Origin: Nitrospirota bacterium
GTDB taxonomy: Bacteria; Nitrospirota_A; Leptospirillia; Leptospirillales; Leptospirillaceae
NCBI GenBank assembly: GCA_023480765.1
Contig: JAMCWZ010000078.1
Span: 1-9,315, forward strand
Direction of reading: 5' to 3'
DNA length: 9,315 nt
The position numbers were made by a program, and so were the translations under genes. The notes under the pieces are model-generated. The model did not search any database and was not told the origin of the DNA. It saw nothing but the letters and a program-made list of their open reading frames with translations. This document shows positions 7,024-9,315 of this stretch, piece after piece (positions within the stretch are counted from its first letter, which is position 1; each line of letters opens with the position of its first letter).

Positions 7024-7974
7024 ATGACCGGACGATGGGGTTTTCTGATTGGACTGGCCGGATTCGGCTTTTTTCTGTATTCCGCGTTGCATCCCTCTCG
7101 ACCGGATCTTCCCGGTGGCGCCGCAGGAGTCCCTCCGGCCGACAGCTGGCAGCCTCTGTCGGCTTCTCCGGCACCCACCTGGAGCAAGTCTGTCGGCCTG
7201 CCCACGATTCCGGGGAGAGAAACACCCCTGGAGCACACATCTGGCGGAACACCGGATCGCCACGATCTGAACACCCGAAGCACCGTTTACCTTGGCGCTC
7301 CCGAATCTCCTCTTCCCCCCGAAAATCCTCTGTTGGGGCTCGTCCGGACCTTTCTTTCCGGAAACAACAACGGCTTACCGGAGCTGTCGGCAGTGCGGCG
7401 GGTGGCCGAGCCATTGACGGGAGCGGCCGGTCCCGTCATCCCGGCCGGAAGCGTTCTTTCCGGAAAAATCCTCCGGTCCGCAGACGGGCCAGGAGAAATG
7501 CCGATTTTTGTTCTCCTTTCCCCGCAAACCGTCGGATCTCTCAGGCTTTCCCGTCCGGTGAAGCTTCTCGGCTATCCGGACGGGTCGGGGAGCGGGACGC
7601 GTCTTCGGATTCGTTTTGTCCGGACCATCTTCGAAAACGGTCTTGAGGCCCCCATGTCGGGATATGCGGTCTGGGGGGATCGGGAGGGCATTCCGGTTCA
7701 GTCGGATCACCATGTCGCCGGGAATGTCGGACGTTCATTGGGTCGGGACTCCCTGATGCTGGGAGGGGAGACACTGGGTGCGGCAGGCTGGATGGGCAAT
7801 CCCGGTCTGGGCAGCATGCTGGCGATGCAGGAGGCGAGCAACGCGCTCTATGAGGCGCAGAACGCGCTGCCTCCGGGATCCCGTCAATCCTCCTGGCATC
7901 TTGACCGGAATACCCCTGTCCGGGTCGTCGTGATCTCCGGATTTCCTGTCCCGCAGGAGGAAAAAGCACCATGA
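7024..7974 (+). CDS. virB10: VirB10/TrbI-like T4SS core protein
   Basis: A 316-residue protein with a short N-terminal transmembrane helix (about 6-20), a Pro-containing periplasmic linker (about 22-120), and a C-terminal domain of VirB10/TrbI/DotG type. Visible pieces are AGPVIPAGSVLSGKILRSA (135-153, the GTxIPAxL strand), PVKLLGYPDGSGSGTRLRI (178-196, the LiGxY...GxRl stretch), a helical segment rich in Ala/Met (about 262-282) that may be the outer-membrane antenna, and WHLDRNTPVRVVVISGFPV (291-309), the final beta strand. VirB10 spans both membranes and gates the channel. ATG 7024 is one base past the previous stop with GGAGG/GAAGG upstream at about 7006-7015; an in-frame ATG at 7000 is also possible. 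It is shorter than many VirB10 proteins. Confidence 0.8.
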   Translation: MTGRWGFLIGLAGFGFFLYSALHPSRPDLPGGAAGVPPADSWQPLSASPAPTWSKSVGLPTIPGRETPLEHTSGGTPDRHDLNTRSTVYLGAPESPLPPENPLLGLVRTFLSGNNNGLPELSAVRRVAEPLTGAAGPVIPAGSVLSGKILRSADGPGEMPIFVLLSPQTVGSLRLSRPVKLLGYPDGSGSGTRLRIRFVRTIFENGLEAPMSGYAVWGDREGIPVQSDHHVAGNVGRSLGRDSLMLGGETLGAAGWMGNPGLGSMLAMQEASNALYEAQNALPPGSRQSSWHLDRNTPVRVVVISGFPVPQEEKAP

Positions 7975-8819
7975 CCCCCGAAGACCTCTTTCGTCAGGTG
8001 GAAATCTGCCACTCCATCGAAAAACGACTGAACACGGTGTTTCTGGAGAGGGGGGAGGTGATCCGCATGGCGTTTCTGGCGCTTTTGAGCCAGGAACACG
8101 TCTATCAGATCGGGCCTCCCGGAACCGGGAAGAGTCTTCTCGTGCGCACGCTGGTGGAACATATTTTCGGGGCGCGCTACTTCGAGACACTTTTGCACGG
8201 GGAAGTGACTCTCTCCTCCCTGGCGGCCGCCGAAGGGTTCCGGGAGGCCCAGGTCGTCTTTCTCGACGAAGTCTTCCGGGCCCCCAAAAATACCCTGTTG
8301 GGTCTCTTGCCTGTCCTGAATGAACGCATCATTTATTCCCCGGCCGGCCGACGCCTCCCGCTTCTCTCTCTTTTTGCGGCAAGCAACCAGAACCCGTCTC
8401 CTGCCGACGGACTGGACGCGTTTTACGACCGGTTCACCTACCGCTCTCTTGTCCGCCCGATCCGTTCCGGAGAAAACTTCCTGAAACTTCTCCTTTCCGC
8501 AAGCGAAAATTCCGGGACCGACCAAGCTCCTCTCCACCTTCTTGAACTTGCCGGATGCCGACAGACCATCCAAAGCAGCGTCAGACTGGATGCGTCCGCG
8601 AAAGAAGGATTCCTTTTTCTGCGGGAACGCCTGAACCACGAGGGGATCGTTCTGTCCGACCGGCGTTGGCGCAAGGTGGTCCTCGCCGCCCAGACGATCG
8701 CCGTCTATTCCTTTTCAGAATCAGTCAATTCCCGTCACCTGCGTGAGCTTTCCTGCGTTCTCTGGTCGTACCCTCCCGAGATCCGGAGTATCGACCGGAT
8801 CCTGGGAGAAATCGACTAA
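7971..8819 (+). CDS. MoxR/RavA-type AAA+ ATPase at the end of the T4SS operon
   Basis: A 282-residue AAA+ protein. Walker A GPPGTGKS at 48-55, Walker B VVFLDE at 95-100, sensor-1 AASNQ at 136-140, Arg-finger region FYDRF at 151-155, and a SDRRWRK motif at 229-235 that matches the sensor-2 region of RavA. The C-terminal part (RHLRELSCVLW) also looks like RavA. MoxR/RavA ATPases remodel or activate partner proteins, usually with a VWA-domain protein; none is encoded nearby. The segment between the F-E pair after Walker A and Walker B is about 17 residues shorter than in E. coli RavA (from memory). ATG 7971 overlaps the virB10 stop (ATGA), with AGGAGG at 7955-7960. Position at the operon end is where virB11 lies in virB operons, but no VirB11 motifs are seen. 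Confidence 0.9.
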   Translation: MTPEDLFRQVEICHSIEKRLNTVFLERGEVIRMAFLALLSQEHVYQIGPPGTGKSLLVRTLVEHIFGARYFETLLHGEVTLSSLAAAEGFREAQVVFLDEVFRAPKNTLLGLLPVLNERIIYSPAGRRLPLLSLFAASNQNPSPADGLDAFYDRFTYRSLVRPIRSGENFLKLLLSASENSGTDQAPLHLLELAGCRQTIQSSVRLDASAKEGFLFLRERLNHEGIVLSDRRWRKVVLAAQTIAVYSFSESVNSRHLRELSCVLWSYPPEIRSIDRILGEID

Positions 8820-8867
8820 AAACTCCCTTCAAAAAGAGTCCGATGAGAAAAGTTTGGCTGTTTTTTT

Positions 8868-8926
8868 CTTGACCCGGTCTTGACCAAAAGTTGACCAAAG
8901 AGAAAAAGAACACAGGTTGACAAGGA
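8868..8926 (+). repeat. TTGAC direct repeats, three at an 11-base period (iteron-like)
   Basis: TTGAC starts at 8869, 8880, 8891 and 8917. The first three are exactly 11 bases apart, giving tandem 11-mers CTTGACCCGGT, CTTGACCAAAA and GTTGACCAAAG; the fourth is GTTGACAAGGA. An 11-base period puts the copies on one face of the helix, as in iterons or repressor/partition sites. The copies are short and degenerate. Confidence 0.5.
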
Positions 8927-8948
8927 CTAAGAAGACTTCCTCACAGAG

Positions 8949-8957
8949 TTATCCACA
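8949..8957 (+). promoter_or_regulatory. Perfect DnaA box
   Basis: TTATCCACA at 8949-8957 matches the consensus DnaA box exactly. Only one exact copy is seen. Its position next to phased repeats and an inverted repeat makes it a candidate for part of a replication origin, or for DnaA-linked control. Confidence 0.6.
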
Positions 8958-8961
8958 GATG

Positions 8962-8981
8962 ATCCCCGGAAGGCTGGGGAT
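8962..8981. repeat. 6-bp GC-rich inverted repeat next to the DnaA box
   Basis: ATCCCC at 8962-8967 and GGGGAT at 8976-8981 are perfect arms around an 8-base loop. The right arm is shared with the weak terminator-like hairpin at 8976-8995, so the two structures exclude each other. Confidence 0.4.
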
Positions 8982-8995
8982 GAAATTCCCTTTTT
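8976..8995 (+). terminator. Weak candidate intrinsic terminator for the T4SS operon
   Basis: GGGGA (8976-8980) can pair with TTCCC (8986-8990) through five pairs including one G-T, with loop TGAAA, followed by TTTTT (8991-8995). The stem is short, so this may not be functional, but its place after the operon is right. Confidence 0.3.
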
Positions 8996-9315
8996 AAAGT
9001 GTACCTGGGATGTCTTTTTTAAGGCGATAGAGTCCGCGCCTCTCCCGTTCGACCCGGTGGGAGCGGCGAAGAAGTGCGACACGAACGGCGTTCTTCAGAT
9101 CCGCCGACACGTCTTCCCCGAGACCAAACCGGATTTTGCCGGCCAGTTCGTCCAGGCTGAACGGACGGTCTTCCGATTCCAGGATAGCGATGGCCATTTC
9201 TCCAATCGTTTGCCCGGAAGAGACGGGACGATTCTCGGGTTCCCGGGAAGGAGGGAGGGGACGATTGCCGTCCGGAAGGATTTCGGGAGAGGGAAAGGGA
9301 GGCTCCGTTTGGGTG
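8994..9315 (-). CDS. Partial protein with C-terminal winged-helix-like domain
   Basis: The minus-strand frame stays open to the window end, so only the C-terminal 106 or so residues are seen. An internal ATG at 9197 would give 67 residues, but the frame continues upstream without a stop, so the true start is probably outside. The upstream part is Pro/Glu/Arg-rich and looks like a linker. The last 65 or so residues (from TIGEMAIAILESEDRPFSLD to RRGLYRLKK) have a helix-helix-helix-wing look, ending in R-G-x-Y-x-L, typical of winged-helix and HARE-HTH-like domains. It probably binds DNA, perhaps as a regulator or replication or partition factor, but I do not recognise the protein. Confidence 0.65.
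   Translation of the reverse strand, partial: TQTEPPFPSPEILPDGNRPLPPSREPENRPVSSGQTIGEMAIAILESEDRPFSLDELAGKIRFGLGEDVSADLKNAVRVALLRRSHRVERERRGLYRLKKDIPGTL

Larger units (their letters stand above)
8820..8993. other. Convergent intergenic region with repeats, DnaA box and inverted repeat
   Basis: A 174-base gap between the end of the AAA+ gene and the end of a minus-strand gene. It is richer in A/T than its surroundings up to about 8940. It holds phased TTGAC repeats (8868-8926), a perfect DnaA box (8949-8957), and a GC-rich inverted repeat next to it (8962-8981). A T7 run at 8861-8867 has no good hairpin before it. Taken together this resembles a replication or partition control region, but no initiator gene is visible. 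Confidence 0.5.

Noticed and set aside
8861..8867. T7 run as an intrinsic terminator after the AAA+ gene
   Set aside because: No stable hairpin directly before it; the only nearby pairing is a 4-bp ACTC/GAGT stem.
8917..8945. TTGACA at 8917 as a promoter -35 box
   Set aside because: No TATAAT-like hexamer at 16-18 bases, and no plus-strand gene follows within the window.

Overview
The window carries most of a type IV secretion system (T4SS), probably conjugative, as one tight plus-strand operon of nine genes (278-8819). Neighbouring genes overlap by 1-8 bases or are 1-4 bases apart, so the block is almost certainly co-transcribed and largely translationally coupled. In order the genes encode: a small two-helix membrane protein in the VirB2 pilin position; a TraL/VirB3-like membrane protein; a TraC/VirB4-type ATPase; an exported VirB5/TrbJ-like protein; a polytopic VirB6/TrbL-like protein with a long basic tail; a VirB8/TraE-like protein; a VirB9-like protein with an unusual layout; a VirB10/TrbI-like protein; and a MoxR/RavA-type AAA+ ATPase.

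The VirB8-VirB9-VirB10 set spans the inner membrane and periplasm and reaches the outer membrane in known systems, so the host is a Gram-negative (diderm) bacterium. The sequence is GC-rich with many CCGG/TCCGGA-type words. It could come from an acidophile such as Leptospirillum or Acidithiobacillus, but that is a guess from general character, not a match I could verify. The operon is probably plasmid- or ICE-borne.

Layout: 1-277 is a leader without a convincing gene, holding two inverted repeats and a strong Shine-Dalgarno sequence. 278-8819 is the T4SS operon. 8820-8993 is a convergent intergenic region with three TTGAC repeats at an exact 11-base period, a fourth copy further on, a perfect DnaA box (TTATCCACA) and a GC-rich inverted repeat; it looks like a replication or partition control region. 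8994-9315 is the 3' part of a minus-strand gene with a C-terminal winged-helix-like domain, cut by the window edge.

Working model: the VirB4 ATPase powers assembly at an inner-membrane platform (VirB3-, VirB6- and VirB8-like). The VirB9/VirB10-like proteins form the envelope-spanning core, and the VirB2/VirB5-like proteins form the pilus or its tip. The set mixes F-like parts (TraL, TraC) with P-type/VirB-like parts (VirB5, 6, 8, 9, 10). No VirB1, VirB7, VirB11, VirD4 or relaxase is encoded here. The most unusual points are the AAA+ ATPase where virB11 often sits, the histone-H1-like tail on the VirB6 homologue, and the VirB9 homologue with an N-terminal anchor, Pro-rich spacer and atypical C-terminal domain.
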